DNA from: Beroe forskalii
Taxonomy: Eukaryota > Ctenophora > Nuda > Beroida > Beroidae
Reading direction: 5' to 3'
Assembly (NCBI GenBank): GCA_011033025.1
Contig: WFMF01000176.1
Coordinates: 62,001-126,000 of the forward strand
DNA length: 64,000 nt
Shown here: one piece after another, positions 12,975 to 25,104 of the stretch
Position numbering within the stretch: position 1 is the first letter of the stretch
Layout of the letters: every line of letters begins with the position of its first letter
Position numbers and translations under genes: made by a program
The notes under the pieces: generated by a model
What the model was told of the DNA's origin: nothing
Databases searched by the model: none
The model's input: the letters and a program-made list of their open reading frames with translations, nothing else

Positions 12975-13915
12975 ATACTAAGTCAGGTATAAGAGGAACG
13001 CACTTCAAGTACAAGTCAATAAGTCAGGTATGGGAGGAACGCACTTCAAGTACAAGTCAACAAGTCAGGTATAAGGAGGAACGCACTTCAAGTACAAGTC
13101 AACAAGTCAGAGTATAAGGACAGACATTCAAAGTACAAGTCAACAAGTCAGGTATAGGAGGAACGCACACTTCAAGTACAAGTCAACAAGTCAGGTATAA
13201 GAGGAACACTTCAAGTACAAGTCAACAAGTCAGGTATAAGGAGGAACACTTCAAGTACAAGTCAACAAGTCAGGTATAAGGAGGACACTTCAAGTACAAG
13301 TCAACAAGTCAGGTATAAGGAGGAACACTTCAGAGTACAAGTCAACAAGTCAGGTATAAGGAGGAACGCACTAAGTACAAGTCAACAAGTCAGGTATAAG
13401 GAGGAACGCACTTCAAGTACAAGTCAACAAGTCAGGTATAAGGAGGAACGCACTTCAAGTACAAGTCAATAAGTCAGGTATAAGCAGTAACGCACTTCAA
13501 GTACAAGTCAACAAGTCAGGTATAAGGAGGAACGCACTTCAAGTACAAGTCAACAAGTCAGGTATAAGAGGAGACGCACTTCCAAGTACAAGTCAACAAG
13601 TCAATTATAAGGAGGAACGCACTTCAAGTACAAGTCAACAAGTCAGGTATATAAGGAGGAACGCACTTCAAGTACAAGTCAACAAGTCAGGTATAAGGAG
13701 GAACGCACTTCAAGTACAAGTCAACAAGTCAGGTATAAGGGAGGAACACTTCAGGTACAAGTCAACAAGTCAAAAATATAAGGAGGAACACTTCAAGTAC
13801 AAGTCAACAAGTCAGGTATAAGGAGGAACGCACTTCAAGTACAAGTCAACAAGTCAGGTATAAGGAGGAACGCACTTCAAGTACAAGTCAACAAGTCAGG
13901 TATAAGGAGGAATGT
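12975..13915. repeat. ~42-bp minisatellite
   Basis: About 23 copies of a 40-42-bp unit (plus: acgcacttcaagtacaagtc, aacaagtcaggtataaggag, ga). Copies differ by small indels (loss of the gc in aacgcactt, ctataag/gtatag changes). Each unit has a donor-like CAG|GTATAAG on the plus strand, but no adjoining exon was found. Confidence 0.93.
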
Positions 13916-16900
13916 ACGAAACAAAAGCCGGGTAGCCAGCTCCAGGAATGTACTACAACAATCCGTGGTATTATCCTTGTCAACACGCAGCACGGAGTAG
14001 GAGCTAGGTTGTGACGTCATTATCAGGGGATAGAGTGGGGCACTGATGACGTCACACGAGCTAGCTCCTCAGCAGCAACACTGTCAACGCGAAGCTACAA
14101 GATGCAATATCTCAGTTAAAACACTCACACTTTCAGGACAACTGGAGCTATTATACCAGCCAATGTTAGCTCGTAGTAAAACTAAACTAGGAAAAGTAGG
14201 CGAGTTAACGTCAACAGTTCATATCACTGAGAGTCAGATAATGACATCAATAACCTGGCTCCTGAAAGACTTCTGAGGGTAATAGTGCACTAATATACCA
14301 GGTAAAGTAAATGGCACTCTGAGTTAGAGTAGGCAGTGTCAGCAGTTGGAATTTGGAAACCCACCGCCCAAATACCTCGTGCGTCAAAGCAAGATACTCC
14401 ATAGTAGCACTTAGAACTTGTTGCTTAGGTTTGTGTATTCTTTTTAAAGTTGATGTGTCTGGGAAACTTTTATCTAGAATTTCCCACCCCCAAAGATGGG
14501 TGCTATCTTTACTCCTTCATCAATAATCTAACTCATCTTGACACTCTGTCAAGACTTGAAGTCTAACAGTTCTACGCAATTACCACCTATTGTCAAAATG
14601 TCATCAGTTTGTGTCGTATGACGACATGGACCTACGATGACAGTTTGGCCGAAGTGGCCCTCGGAAGTGATTACTTCGACTTTCTGTCAGGGCTCTTATA
14701 CCAGTAACAGGTCCATATTCAGGTAATATGTTTTGTAAATCTGATAATTGAACTGTCAATGCCACTTAAATTCAGCGACACTTTGAATTGACTTCGCCGA
14801 AACTTCTGTTTTGTAAGCTCTTCAATTTGGTAATAGTTGCTTAGTTTCATTCATGAATATTAGCAACGACGCCCTACAAGAAATAGAAGGAAATAATGAA
14901 AGGTCTAGCTTTGGCAGACTTGCAAAATAATTAATTATCATGTGAGTTAAATTTATTGAGAGGTATAAACATGAGTCCCAAATATACTCAAATTAATGTA
15001 AATTTAGTTAAATTTCGTATTTTGTAAACGGATGATGTAACCCGTTTCCTGATAAAGAGAAAGATTTAAATGTGACTCCTCAAGTTTCCTTATTATGATA
15101 TGCATTATGTCACAATCTGATATTTTGATAAAAATACTTAGCAAACAATATTTATGTTGGGAAATAGAATTTTCATTATAAGACAAAATTTGAAAATTAA
15201 AGAAAAGCATTGCTATTGCCAATTATGGGAAGGTCATGAAAACTTTTTTAAATTGAGATTTCCTTTGGTGATATTTTGTATTTCCAAACAGTGATAAGCC
15301 TCATGATTACAATTTACAATATGCTTAAATCCATTTTTATTTCAAATTTAGTAGCAACGATATTGAAATTGATGAATACTCCGGACTCGACCATATGGCC
15401 TGCACTACGGGGCTTCAATTAGCTGACATGAATAGAGGAAAGAGGAGAGCCTGGCACTCCATTAATCTATTAATAGAACCAGAGATAACCTCCTGTCGCC
15501 ATGACACTATCTGTCAGAACATTGACACGTGCGTTCGGTGTGTGGCGAGAAAATTACCGCGGATATTCCAATAATTTGGTAAAATTAAAATTATCAGATA
15601 TGCTATATCAATCAGTCCGATGCAAAGTTATTTTTTGAAATCCCAATATCGAAAGTGCGAGAACTCTTGGTTTTCTCGATGCTATTTTCCGGATATTTCG
15701 CTGAGTCGATGGCCTAGTCGGATTGCTTTAGTGACAGACACCAGATAGAATTATATTGTTGTAATTATACTTCTCAAAATTAACACTTTATTGTCAGGGC
15801 TTCAGAACAAATGTCAAATACTCGAAAATGACGTGTCTCTACAGGTCTAATATGACGTGTCAATATAACGGCCGGACAATTGTTGGGCTTATTCTGCTGA
15901 ATTCTACGAGATACTAATTCTAGTGACCTGCGCCACTTAGCACAAAGGTTTTAACTTCAGATAAAGGCAAAGGATGAAACTGAGATATCGGTAACTGAAA
16001 ACTACGTTGGTCTTCTGGAGCGAAATCTCAATATTGGATTTATGAAGGAAACATCTAAAGATGAAACAAGAATAATGTATCCAGGAATTATTAATCTAAG
16101 GAACACAGAAAGTGTTCAACTGTTGAAGATCACATCAACCAAACGATTAACCAAACATCAACCAAACGATTCATTATAACCAGCAAAGAAAGGGAGGTCG
16201 CAGCAAATGTTTGCCCAGTAGAAACTGCAGGATGTGTGGATGGTATAATTTGGTTATTAACCAATCTTTCCAATGGCAGAGAGACTGCCCTGACTTATCC
16301 TGCATGAGTAACAGGGCAGGTAGCGTCAGCAACTTCTAACTTTAAATCGTGGAGATTGCATCACTCTTCACATCATGCCTTTTAAACCAGGACTCAGCCT
16401 GCACTTGTGCACTAATGGCAGGTCAATTACCTCCTAATTGTCAATTCAATTTGAAGTGAGCTTCCCAAGTGAAATTACCAGGTTCACCAAGGCCAGGATC
16501 CGTGGAGCTTGAGTGCACATAGGACGTTTGAACAGGCTGAGTGAGTTTGGGAAGATAAATTTCCCCAGATTAATTACCATCGGATCTATTGGTATTGGCA
16601 TTGAAACTCACCAATTTATGGAATTGGTAACCATTAATAAATTATTTCCACATAATACATCTGTAATCTCATCTGCATACCCTCCCATCTGCATATCAGC
16701 ATAGCACCCATGGGAGCTACGCTATTCATGTGAGAATGCCGTTCCGCCCCGCCGACTATGCTTGAGGGATACAGATAGTAAAGATATTTAGTAAGTTAGT
16801 AAGTTAGTAGTAAAGTATCCCAGGAATAGTGAGAGATACAGGATTAGGGAGCTCTGTTCCATGGCAAAGTCTCCAAGGAATAACTCCCCTCCCGCCACAC

Positions 16901-18235
16901 AGTCTAACGACTTCATGGGGTGTCTGTAAAGTGTGAAGGTCTACACTTCTACAGCTTAGTATAGGCGACTTAACGATCTCATATGGAACATTTTAAAGAA
17001 TGATGATGATGCTATTGGTTGTGCTTTGCTGAGATCCAAGCCATTTCTTGGCTCTGTGTTGGTATCATCACTTGACCGATAAGAAGTGTTAATATCAATT
17101 GTAATTGTATCGGTACCACTGTTAGCAGTAGTTGTGATAGCAGTCATAATAGTAATTAGTGATAATATTGTGATAGTAATAGTAGTTAGGGTTTTAGGGG
17201 AGTAGGGGCAGGGCTGTGGATCATGGTGAGGGTTTCATGTCAACTACTGCAGCTGTAGTAAAGTCACGACAACTACCAGTGTACGAGTACTTTACCCCAT
17301 GCCAATTTCTAGAATGCTTTGTCTGAGTTCACGATTTAAATGGAGATTATACAGAAATATCTTTCAAATTAATTGGTTAAATGCCAAGTATATCAATATT
17401 TATTCGGGCCTTTTTAGACAATGTCCAATGCATCATGCTTTCAGACCATGTTTGATGATTAACTGGTAGAAATTAAATTATACTCGGTTATTAGAGCAGT
17501 AAGAGGATGATTATTAACTTTGGTGGGCGTGGACTTTCAACAGAACTATATACTGCTGAGTTAGAGTTCAGCATTTGGCATCTTCTAACTTTCTAACATT
17601 ATTCAAACATTCATTCGGGATACCAGGGATAATTGAATTCAGCTTTTAAACCCAAGTCAACTCATAAATCAATGGTTTTGTTCAGCTCGGCTATCACTTG
17701 GTAGTGTAAGTGAGCGCCGAATAATTACTGAAAATCACTATTTCCAATCAATTTCAGATATTGACCTTTCTGAGGCAATAACATGCGGTGGCTGGGCTTG
17801 GGGCGAACATCAATATCCATCCTCTGACTTGGGGCGTCCATTTAACACATTATTGTCAGCAATAACCATCCTCCACCCTGTATGTGAGAATGCGCCCACT
17901 ACCAGAGCAGAAAGTTTAAAGGAAGAAAGGATCAGGATGTAATTAGTCATCAATTACTTGCTTCCTAGTACAATGTAGAGGCAGCACCGAGTTGGCTGGT
18001 TTTAATCAGAGGGATCTCTACTCCGGTTTAAGATATTAGGCTCATTAGGCCTGACTATTCTTACACATTTCTACAAATGAAGCAATGAACTGATCGTAAA
18101 ATCAAAGTATATTCATCCGATACTACGTGTATTGAAACCGTTCCATAGCATAAATCATAACACAATGACCATTTTATTCTTCAGAAAGAATGTGACATTA
18201 GTCGCATTAGTTTCCATTCAATTATTGAACTTAGC
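13916..18235. other. 4.3 kb with no recognised gene
   Basis: AT-rich sequence with only short chance open frames (longest about 75 codons) that lack family motifs and supporting splice sites. Small direct repeats occur (for example aaccaaacgatt near 16140-16170 and taagttagtaagttagta near 16795). I see no convincing exon, transposon terminus or tRNA. Confidence 0.5.
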
Positions 18236-18365
18236 ATCCTGATAGGGGGGGAGGTAAGGCAAACTTTGGCAAACTATGGCAAACTTTGGCAAACACTTTT
18301 TTTGGCAAACTCCAAAAAAAGTGGAAGCATTTGCCAAAGTTTGCCAAAGTTTGCCAAAAATAAAA
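18236..18365. repeat. fold-back repeat of GGCAAACTTT units
   Basis: Tandem ggcaaacttt/ggcaaactat units are followed by their inverse (gtttgccaaagtttgcc). The centre is a perfect 12-bp stem, CACTTTTTTTGG and CCAAAAAAAGTG, around a six-base loop. The same structure recurs at 21105-21228. Confidence 0.85.
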
Positions 18366-18734
18366 CACCTTTTTGAGCCCTTTGGCAACACTTTAGGTAC
18401 CCATAATATGCTTTTCAAGGATGCTGAATTGATTCCCAAGGCCTGTTTCACATTTTGACGTTATCCAGAAGCTGTAGCACAGACCACATCCACATTGAAT
18501 CGAGTAGAAGGCTACAGTAACAAATACGATATTTCATTGCCTCTTACTTTAAGTTTTATGCATTTAAGTACTAAGTAGTCCGATCAAACCATTGTATAAA
18601 GCCCTAAAACCGAAGCATCCACGCTTCATAAGTCTGTTCCAGCAGCCTAAAATCAATAGTAAGGCCCCACCGTGACCACTGACCAGTTTCCATGGATTCC
18701 TGCAACATAACCCGACATAACGGTGTTGAGAATG

Positions 18735-20515
18735 CTAATTGCCAAGTGAAAGCTGAGTGGAGCCTAGTGGAGGCTGAGTGGAGCCTAGTGGAGGCTGTGT
18801 GGAGCCTAGTGGAGGCTGTGAGGAGCCTAGTGGAGGCTGACTGAAGCCTAGCGGAGGCTGTGGTGAGCCTAGTCGAGGCTTTGTCGAGCCTAGTGGAGGC
18901 CTGAGTGGTACCTAGTGGAGGCTAAGTGGTGCCTAGTGGAGGCTGAGTGGAGCCTAGTGGAAGCTGAAGGAGCCTAGTAGAGGCTCTGAAGAGCCTAGTA
19001 GGCTCCACTAGGCTCCACTCAGCCCTACCAGGCCTCACTCAGCCACCATTAGGCTCCACTCACTCTCCACTATGCTCAACTCAGCCTTCACTAATTGTAA
19101 TAGAGGCTGTGTGGAGCCTAGTGGAAGCTAAGTGGAGCCACACAGCCCTACTAGGCCTCAATCAGCCTCCACTCACTCTCCACTATGCTCCACTCAGCCT
19201 TCACTAGTAGTGGGGCTGTGTGGAGGCTGAGTGGAGCCTAGTGGAGGCTCAGGGGAGCCTAGTTGAGGCCTTGTAGAGCCTAGTGGTCCACTAGGCTCCA
19301 CTCAGCCTCCACTAGGCTCCCCTCAGCCTACACTAATAGTGCAGACTGAGTGGAGACTAGTGGAGGCTGTGTGGAGGTACTACAAGGCCTCTACTAGGCT
19401 CCCCGCAACCTCCATTCAGCCTCCACACAGCATCCACTACTAGTGAAGGCTGAGTGGAGCATAGTGGAGAGTGAGTGGAGGCTGAGACCTAGTAGGGCTG
19501 TGTGGCTCCACTCAGCCTCCACTAGGCTCCACTCTGCCTCCATTAGGCTTCACTCAATCTCCACTATGATCCAATCAGCCTTCACTAATTGTGGAGGCTG
19601 TGTGGAGTCTAGTGGAGAATGAGTCGTATCTAGTGGAAGCTGGGTGGAGCCTAGTTGAGGCCAGTGGAGGCTGAGTGGAGCCTAGTGGCGGCTAAGTAGA
19701 GCCAAGTGGAAGCTGAATGGAGGTTGACTGGAGCCTGCTGAAGGCTGTGTGAGCCTAGTGGAGGCTGTGTAGAGCCTAGTGGAAGCAGTGGGGAGCAAAG
19801 TGGAGGCTTTTTATAGCCTAGTGGTTCACTAGGCTCCACTCAGCCTCAACTAGGCTCCACACAGCCTTCATTGTTTCATTAGGATCCACTCACTCTCCAC
19901 GAGGCTCCACTCAGCGTTCACTAGTAGTGGAGGCTGAGTGAATGAGTGGACCCTAGTAGAGGCTGAGTGGAGCCTAGTGGAGGCTCTGTGGAGCCTTGTG
20001 GAGGCTGAATAGTACCTAGTGGAGGCTGAGTGGAGCCTAGTGGAAGCTGAGTGGAGTCTAGTGGAGGCTGTGTAGAGCCTAGTGAAGGCTGAGTGGAGTC
20101 TGGTGGAGGCTGTGTTGAGCCTAATGGAGGATGTCTGGAGCCTAGTAGAGGCTGTGTGGAGCCTAGTGGAAGCTGAGTAGAGCCTAGTATAGTAGAGGCT
20201 GAGTAGAGCCTAGTGGAGGCTGAGTGGTGGCTGAGTAGAGCCTAGTGGAGGCTGAGTGGAGCCTAGTGAAGGCTGAGTGGAGCCTGGTGGAGGCTGTGTT
20301 GAGCCTAGTGGAGGCTGTGCGGAGCATAGTAGAGGCTGTGTGGAGCCTATAGTGGAGGCTGAGTAGAGCCTAGTAGAGGCTGAGTAGAGCCTAGTGGAGG
20401 CTGAGTAGAGCCTAGTTGAGGCTGAGTGGAGCCTAGTGGAGGCTGTCTGGAGCCTAGTGGAGGCTGAGTGGAGTCATGTGGAGGCTGAGTGAGCCTAGTG
20501 GAGGCTGAGTGATAG
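18735..20515. repeat. ~21-bp array with alternating strand blocks
   Basis: Dense degenerate repeats of gagcctagtggaggctgagtg (about 20-21 bp). Between about 19005 and 19600, and again near 19825-19915, blocks appear as the reverse complement (ggctccactcagcctccacta), so the array has several internal inversions. Degenerate copies continue near 20625-20750. No gene seen. Confidence 0.9.
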
Positions 20516-21104
20516 TTGGAGCTGTCTGAAAATTTGAATCTATAAATTGTTTTTCAAATTAGTGCACATTTTACCAGCTTCAGCAAGAAATTTTGTTTTA
20601 TGAAGGCTGATTGATATGGGCTCCAGTCAGCCTCCAAATAGCCTCCATATTAAAGCTTCAGCCTCCACGAAAATGTAATATTTCAGTTTCCGTGCAGGCT
20701 TAGCCTCCACTTAGCCTCCACTCAGCCTCCATGGATGCTAATGGAGGCTAATTTTAGTCATGTTCCTGTGGTACCATTTTGCCGAAGACCCGTTATCTGA
20801 TGAACTGGTTAGAGATAAGTAGATATTAGATACATGGATCCATGCCTGAGAATTATAAACATCTCTTTTCTCGAACCAAGATGTTCTCGAAATTTCTAAA
20901 CCTGGTCCTTTAGCCACAAGATACCTTTTTGAAAACAAAACGGTGCTTGGAGGGGAAAGGTCCAAATCGTAAAGCCTCGAAGGGGAAGGTCTGAATGAAA
21001 ATTATCATTGAAAATCGATTCAGGCCCTTAGAAAGTTAGAAAACCATTATGCACATGTCCTGCATGCACTGTGGACAACAAATCAGAAATTACAAAATTT
21101 TTGG

Positions 21105-21230
21105 AGTTTTTTTGGCAAACTTTGGCAAATTTTGGCAAACTTTGGCAAACTATGGCAAACTTTGGCAAACACTTTTTTTTGGCAAACTCAAAAAAGTGGA
21201 AGCGTTTGCCAAAGTTTGCCTTACCCCCCT
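21105..21230. repeat. fold-back repeat, second copy
   Basis: Same organisation as the repeat near 18.24 kb: several ggcaaacttt units, a T-run and A-run central hairpin around ggcaaactc, then gtttgccaaagtttgcc. Its flank (ttacccccctgatag) resembles the inverted flank of the first copy (ctgatagggggggaggtaa), suggesting both belong to one element family or bracket the 18.7-20.5 kb array. Confidence 0.8.
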
Positions 21231-23004
21231 GATAGCTTACCGATACTAAACCCTGCTGAGACAACTCACACAGTCACAGACATACCCTAGAATTGCATGC
21301 TGGATATCACTGTGATGGGAGAAGTTAACTTCTCTCTGTCAGTAGACAGAACCTAGAGAGTCTACTATCTGTTCCACAGACCTCAGACCTAATACATGTA
21401 ATTAACTAGGCAAGTATTGCATTGTTAAGTGTACATTAATGTGTACTGCGCTTTGTAATAGACTTGGTTTTAGGAGGGATTATCTCATTGAAGAAGATGG
21501 AGGCTTTTAATGCCAGTTATTTTACAATCCAAAGTCATATGAATCTCACCGTATTATCTGGAGTGGCTAGACCTGAGAGGAACACGTTTCATCAGGTCTC
21601 ATCAGGTCATGGCCCACTGATTCAATGACTCAGAGCCAAGGAAAATGAATTTATTGCACACTCTGGTAATTACACGCTCAAATCCTGGTTCAGATACTGT
21701 AGAGGGTGCATATTCTAATTCGATCAGATTTTGAGTATATTATGCAGTGAATGCTCACTCATAGGAACTAATGGTCTCCTTAGCATGAGACTGAAGTGAG
21801 ATTCACACCTTCACTCCGCCTTACTGTGTACCCCAAACCCATACAGTACCTTGTGTAGCCCTTATGTACGGAATACAGGATGATAAGAAGTAACTAATTA
21901 GTATTTCGCAGTGACGTCATCATCAGTGTTTAGAGTGGTGAGTTGCTCACACCAATCCACCTTCTTACACTAGTGCCTCATATTCAGCACACTAGCTCAC
22001 TGGTGACAAGTTGGTTAGGATGGATTGGGGTAATCACATCAGACGTGGGCTCCTACCAGAATTACACAGTTTTTGAGTGATGTTTTGAGAGAGGTTTTCC
22101 TACAAACAGTAGGGGATTAGAACAGCTGATGGATAATTCTAAGGGTGAAGTAAATGGATCGCTGCACTACACCTCGATAGACTCTAGTAAACATTTATCC
22201 ATTTGTTTTTCAAGTCATACTCCTAGCATTATCATATACTGGACACAGGGAGGAAATATGCATGAAACCATGTCAAGCATATTTAAATCATTGCTTCAGC
22301 CTGTAAAATACTCAATAAGCTCCTTTATGAAGGAGTATGCTACATAATATTTCTGTCCATTAGAAAACAATAACGCAATGCACATTGCATGATTTACATA
22401 ATGGAATAAACTTGAGCCTCCCTCAGGTTCTGGGATGAAGTCATCTCTCAGGATAGATATAGAGAGACATTAACCTGGTCATGTGACGAAACAGATTGAT
22501 ATCACGTGATCTAATAGATCTAATGACAAGCTATATGAAATGTGGTGGACTTAATGAAGAAGAATGGTCTGTTGTAGCTCTCTCATGTATTGTACAGTGA
22601 TGTCATGCAGATTTATCTTCATATGGGCCAAAGTTCAAATAAAAACGGTTTAATTAATGAAAGCTCCTAAAGTATATTTGACATGGAATGTATGATAGTA
22701 TGGCAATTATAATTACCTATATCTTTACAATAATTTAATGGCATTGTACTGATTATTAAAGCTTGATATTAGAGCAATGAATGGGTAATTATATTATGAA
22801 TTTGGCACTTGCTTTGGACCCATGGATCTTAATGCAAGCAATTTCAAGGAGACTGTAGACTCCATAGTGCAAGGGAATTCAGTAGCAATTGTGTTTGACG
22901 GAATGCCAGGATATATTAATACATCATAAGATACAATTACCATCAAAATCCTAGGCACAAAGCTTCTCACTTTTATACAATGAATTAATGTTTCAATTAC
23001 TCAC
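21231..23004. other. mostly no gene; possible terminal exon
   Basis: AT-rich sequence. The only candidate coding piece is a 36-bp minus-strand segment (22429-22394) after CATCCCAG, reading NLREAQVYSIM and stop. It is in phase to follow the exon ending at 23005, but this is a weak call. No other exon, RNA gene or repeat recognised. Confidence 0.3.
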
Positions 23005-23821
23005 TGGACTGTTGAGCACTGAGTCCACATCAATTTCATAGTCCTCACCAGGTGTTGAACCTGATAGTATTTAGTATAAGAGATTGAAGAAATTACCATT
23101 GTCAAGTGCTAGATACTTCATACCTACCTGAGTACATCATAGAAACTAGTGTGATGCCGAGATAAAGTTGCAAGCAACATCAGAATTTCCATTTTAATAC
23201 TTGTTTATTCCCACCTAAAAAGGAGACTCTATTCCTGCAGGGCACTGGACTGAGAATGGGTGAGACAATGGGGGATGTGGAGACTGATCTGAAGGACTCT
23301 GGTGGGTCAGGGGAGATAGGACTTTCACTCCTCAGGGAGGATGCAGCACTGCCAAATCTAGATGCTGTGGCACCTTGAAATGACCAACGTTTGGTAGAGT
23401 GCTTCACTTGCTTCCGTTTGCTTAACTGGGTGTTAATATCAAAATTAAAAAGAATATTACTCAAACCATTATTGCATTTTTAGTTGTTTCACTATGGGGT
23501 CCCCCTCAGTCAATACTATAAGCAATCAAGTTCAACATATTACTGTACTCACTCAAAGTGATAGTTGCTCCTAAATGCAATTTGATTATATAGACGCCCA
23601 ACTTGGCTATTAGTGCATGTTCACCACATACTCAAAACATTAAGACATTCAGATCAACAATATTTACTTACAAGTTCAATGAGCCTCTGTCGATTGGACT
23701 CAGCAGTGTTACTCAGACATTCTCTTTCAAGGTCCTTAAGAAACCCATTGAGCTGGTCAAGGATGTCAACAGTTGCTGGTTCTGAGATGCTCTTCCTCCG
23801 GAGGATTGAGGTCAACACCAT
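23005..23821 (-). CDS. unrecognised protein: helical N-terminus, Ser/Pro-rich middle
   Basis: Three exons join in phase. Exon 1 (23821-23672): ATG, MVLTSILRRKSISEP, then a Leu/Glu-rich helical stretch (DQLNGFLKDLEREC ... RQRLIEL), donor CTT|GTAAGT, phase 0. Exon 2 (23425-23215): acceptor ACACCCAG, basic LSKRKQVKH, then a Ser/Pro-rich tract with repeated SP motifs (SPISPDPP, SPIVSPILSP), donor TTAG|GTGGGA, phase 1. Exon 3 (23060-23005): acceptor TATCAG, acidic GSTPGEDYEIDVDS, donor CCA|GTGAGTAA, phase 0. The upstream ATG at 23828 is in another frame. The SP sites suggest a phosphorylated cytoplasmic protein, but this is inference. I do not recognise the family. The 3' end is not resolved (candidate terminal exon near 22.4 kb). 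Confidence 0.7.
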
Positions 23822-25003
23822 GACTCATGCTATCTCAGAAATATCATAATATCTTAATAGACAAAAGGAACAAGAATAGCTTTGACATAGTCATTACTTC
23901 TGATAAATACTGTACAAATGTAGTCATGTAAAATATAAGCAACAGCATGAAACAAATAATCGAAAAGACAAATCAATTACCTTGGGATATTGCCTCATTT
24001 ATAGTTTTAAAAAAGGCATCATAGCAAATTCGAAAACTTTAAATACATAAAGTTAAGATAATAAGTTAACGATTTAAATTAAATAAGTAAATAATAGAAT
24101 AAAGCATGACAGCACTATAGCAGCTTATAAGAGTATAAGCTGTTGTCTCTTGTGCCCACATGGCCAATGAAACCATGTTAGTCTTATGATCGATTCATGT
24201 CAGAGTGTCAATGTAGTGCCCAATAAGTGATAAAAACTAATCTTTTGCCTCTACTGAACTCTTTCCTTTTCCTCCCCCTTCCCTCTAAACTTTTTAGTTC
24301 TAGAGGAAGGCAATTCCAGAGTTTAGGTCCAGTAGCCATGTAGAATAAAAGCAACAGCATGAAACAAATAAACCAAAAGACAAATCAATTTTCCCTTTGT
24401 CACCTGCTGATGAGAAATTTTGGCACAGAAAGTCTCCCAGCATTTTACCACTAAGTAATTTACTGAATAAAGCATGGCAGCAGTTTAGTCTCTTCCGCCT
24501 CTTATGTCAATCCTTGAATTAGAAAATCGATGTACAGTATTTTGTTATGTTTATAGTATACTAATACACCTCTATAGATAAGACATTGGACTGGCATCAA
24601 TGGCAATTCTGATCAAGTTTGCACAATAGCAAGAGCCAGTGTGTTTCTTCTCCCTCAAACTCCAAGAATTTCACAATCTTAATTGTCTAATGTCTATGAG
24701 TCATAAATGTGACTATCCTTGAAAACCCCTATCAGTGCACTGACAACTAAATTGTGAAATTCTGACCAACAGGCCAGACAAATGACAATGTCTGAAAACC
24801 CTGGATATGTTGAAATTTGCCCTTATTTTGACATTTCTCCTTTAACGATATTCCAAATCATATTGCCTAGCATGATGAACAACAACTAATCATAGGACCA
24901 TAGGATACTGGTTACATAGTCATGAAAATTGAGAACTTCGTTAATTTGAATTTTGACTTAATATTTGGGTGACTGGGTGAGCTTCTCTTGACATCGGTAT
25001 ATT
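23822..25003. other. no gene; short dispersed duplication
   Basis: A ~45-bp segment (gcaacagcatgaaacaaata, aaagacaaatcaatt) occurs at about 23938 and again at about 24350, so a small duplicated or SINE-like fragment is present. The 5'UTR/promoter of the minus-strand gene starting at 23821 should lie here. No exon recognised. Confidence 0.45.
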
Positions 25004-25085
25004 TTGTCAAACGTTGTCAAGCCAGTTCCTAAGCCCGCATAAGTGTGTGTACGCGCCGCGCGCTTCTCTACGCGCGCGACGATAA
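25004..25085. other. degenerate member of the GC-hairpin family
   Basis: Starts with TTGTCAAACGTTGT (25004-25017), one base different from the outer arm of the element at 26717. Downstream is a GC palindrome, CGCGCGC ... GCGCGCG, around ttctcta. It may be the left end of a larger element that includes the 21-bp array and ends with the matching inverted arm at 26794-26807. Confidence 0.5.
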
Positions 25086-25104
25086 CAGGGATATACGTGT
25101 TTAG

